Assembly: GCA_963728965.1 (NCBI GenBank)
Contig: CAVSMH010000002.1
Span: 1 to 64,000 of the forward strand
Source of the DNA: DASQZT01 sp963728965
Lineage (GTDB): Bacteria > Acidobacteriota > Terriglobia > Bryobacterales > Bryobacteraceae
DNA: 64,000 bases
Direction of reading: 5' to 3'
The stretch's first letter is position 1. Each line of letters begins with the position of its first letter. The translations under genes and the position numbers were made by a program. This document shows, one piece after another, positions 62,811 through 64,000 of the stretch. Under the pieces are notes generated by a model. It searched no databases and was not told the DNA's origin. It was given only the letters and a program-made list of their open reading frames with translations.

Positions 62811-63149
62811 GAGACGTGTCCCAAGTCCAGAGCACGGGACATTGGGTGCCCGCGTGTCTGGCCAAAAAGCGTTCGCGATTGGCCCTGGAACCGCCTGCCG
62901 TCCGCGGATTTCGGACTGTCACTAAACTCGGCCGAAGATAATTCTTTTCGGCCAGGGCAGCGGCTTGCCGAAACCTCACTGGCCAACGGCTCGACGATGT
63001 CGGGCTGCATTCCTACGGACGGCGCCTTTGGCCACTACACGTTCCAGGTCTTGGGATCGCGCGCGAAACCCGGGTGTGCCGAGCCGGCTCTGCCGAAGGT
63101 CTGCGACGAATTATCCGCGCAGTACCCCAACGGCGGCTTTGGCCGGTAG
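62811..63149 (+). pseudogene. open frame in phase after the TAG of the previous gene
   Basis: The frame of the gene before continues past its TAG (62808-62810) to a stop at 63147 without interruption. The second half looks protein-like: LPSADFGLSLNSAEDNSFRP, GCIPTDGAFGHYTFQVLGSR, then CAEPALPKVCDELSAQYPNG. There is no start codon with a ribosome-binding site. It may be the C-terminal relic of another secreted protein, or the previous gene may have been longer. Confidence 0.4.
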
Positions 63150-63198
63150 CGCGGTGTAGTCGACCTGATGGATAGTTATATAGAAAGGAGCTGGGACA

Positions 63199-64000
63199 AT
63201 GTCCTCGAAAATGAATCTGCTTGGGCGGCGTTCGTTTCTGAAGGCGGGCGGCCTGAGTGCGGGAGTTGGCCTCTTCGCGAACCTGGAAGCGTATCCCCAG
63301 AATGTGAACCGGAACTCGAAACCGTCGGATTTGAAGATCACCGATATGCGCATCGCTGTCTTGAGCCAGAATCGCGGGCAGGGAGGCGGACGCGGCAGCG
63401 GAGGACGCGGCAGCGGAGGACGCGGCAACGGCGGAAGGCCGGCCAATGCGCGTGCGGCGGGACAGGCTCATCCTGGCTCGGCGGCGGGCAGGGGCGGGAT
63501 TTTCAACGGCCAAATCCTGGTCCGAATCGACACCAATCAAGGCATCTCTGGTTACGGCGAGATGTACAACGGCGGCGAACCGCCCTACGCTTTGACCCTG
63601 AAGAGCCGGATCCTCGGTGAGAATCCCTGCAGTGTCGAGAAGATCTTCCGGAAGATCAAGCAGTTCGGCGGGCAGGCGCGGCAGGGCGGCGGCGTCACCG
63701 CCGTGGAACAGGCGTGCTGGGATATCGCCGGGCAGGCGTATGGCGTGCCGGTGCACCAAATGCTCGGCGGGAAGTACCGTGATAAGGTCCGGATGTACAG
63801 CGAGACCCCGGTGCGCTCGGACGACCCGAAAGAGATCGGGCGTGATCTGAAGGCTCGCGCCGAAGCGGGTTTTACCATGCTCAAGACGGATTTGGGAGCA
63901 GAGGCGATCCTGCGCGGCACGCCGGGCACTTTCCAGGCGCCCATGGAAGGGCCGTGGGGAGGGCAGGACACGGTCGAAAACTACATGACCGCATACGAGC
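63199..64000 (+). CDS. Tat-exported enolase-superfamily (mandelate racemase-like) enzyme, N-terminal part
   Basis: The gene runs off the window; 267 residues are present. ATG 63199 follows AAAGGAG. A Tat signal (LGRRSFLKAGGLSAGVGLFA) precedes KITDMRIAVLSQ, the start of the enolase N-terminal domain. A Gly/Arg-rich insertion with three GGRGSGG-type repeats (about residues 60-85) interrupts it. Then FNGQILVRIDTNQGISGYGE and GGVTAVEQACWDIAGQAYGV, a family signature, and RAEAGFTMLKTDLG leading to the catalytic Lys region. Substrate cannot be told from the visible part. Confidence 0.85.
   Translation, partial: MSSKMNLLGRRSFLKAGGLSAGVGLFANLEAYPQNVNRNSKPSDLKITDMRIAVLSQNRGQGGGRGSGGRGSGGRGNGGRPANARAAGQAHPGSAAGRGGIFNGQILVRIDTNQGISGYGEMYNGGEPPYALTLKSRILGENPCSVEKIFRKIKQFGGQARQGGGVTAVEQACWDIAGQAYGVPVHQMLGGKYRDKVRMYSETPVRSDDPKEIGRDLKARAEAGFTMLKTDLGAEAILRGTPGTFQAPMEGPWGGQDTVENYMTAYE

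Overview
Organism. The window is GC-rich and most likely comes from an Acidobacteriota soil bacterium of the Solibacter/Bryobacter type. Four families seen here are typical of that group: an ADOP (FtsX/MacB-like) permease with its PadR regulator (53249-56237), a TIGR03435-type soil-associated protein (58684-59586), a TIGR03436-type VWFA secreted protein (45895-46833), and a winged-helix regulator fused to a propeller (57126-58168, decayed). No rRNA and no CRISPR array is present. There is one tRNA, tRNA-Arg(ACG).

Left half, about 1-31 kb: a sink for mobile DNA. A tyrosine-integrase end, five TAGCACAAA repeats, tRNA-Arg and a second broken integrase mark an attachment region. Three nested stacks follow. 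Stack 1: an IS630 copy (1536-10590) is split by a group II intron (1995-9915), whose domain V is in turn split by a recombinase-in-trio (RIT) element and an IS91-type pair. Stack 2: an IS1182-like element (12427-16514) is split by an IS21 element (13225-15808). Stack 3: two tandem copies of one DDE-type IS (16545-26967) share a 9-bp duplication. The second copy is split by a 6.65-kb IS21-like transposon (20157-26805), whose first core gene is itself split by an IS1634 element. An ISAzo13 element and an ISNCY element are also present. Reading across the duplications restores the broken frames in several cases. The surviving background is only a few hundred bases: a RES-like remnant, a small ORF and an ankyrin gene.

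The most unusual item is the 6.65-kb transposon. Its core reads zinc-finger protein, ParB-like protein, IstA, IstB and a small helical protein, and it carries a HEAT-like passenger. A second, degraded copy of the ParB-like gene lies at 27888-28462. The ordinary IS21 at 13225-15808 has none of the extra genes.

Middle, 31-40 kb: decaying chromosomal genes. A glycoside hydrolase has one in-frame stop. An outer-membrane protein is collapsed. A giant multihaem cytochrome (about 36 haem motifs) has several frameshifts and one TGA in a haem motif. An intact IS630 sits at 34677-35873.

Right half, 40-64 kb: mostly intact metabolism. A hydroxyproline catabolic operon (40419-44783) encodes a deaminase of the DHDPS family, a 4-hydroxyproline epimerase and a three-subunit D-hydroxyproline dehydrogenase. 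A second proline-racemase homologue faces it. Next come a VWFA protein, a cytochrome c-PQQ dehydrogenase, a two-subunit molybdenum hydroxylase of the isoquinoline oxidoreductase type, an HTH_42 protein, the PadR-ADOP pair, an ECF41 sigma factor with a membrane partner, several secreted proteins and remnants, and the start of a Tat-exported enolase-superfamily enzyme.
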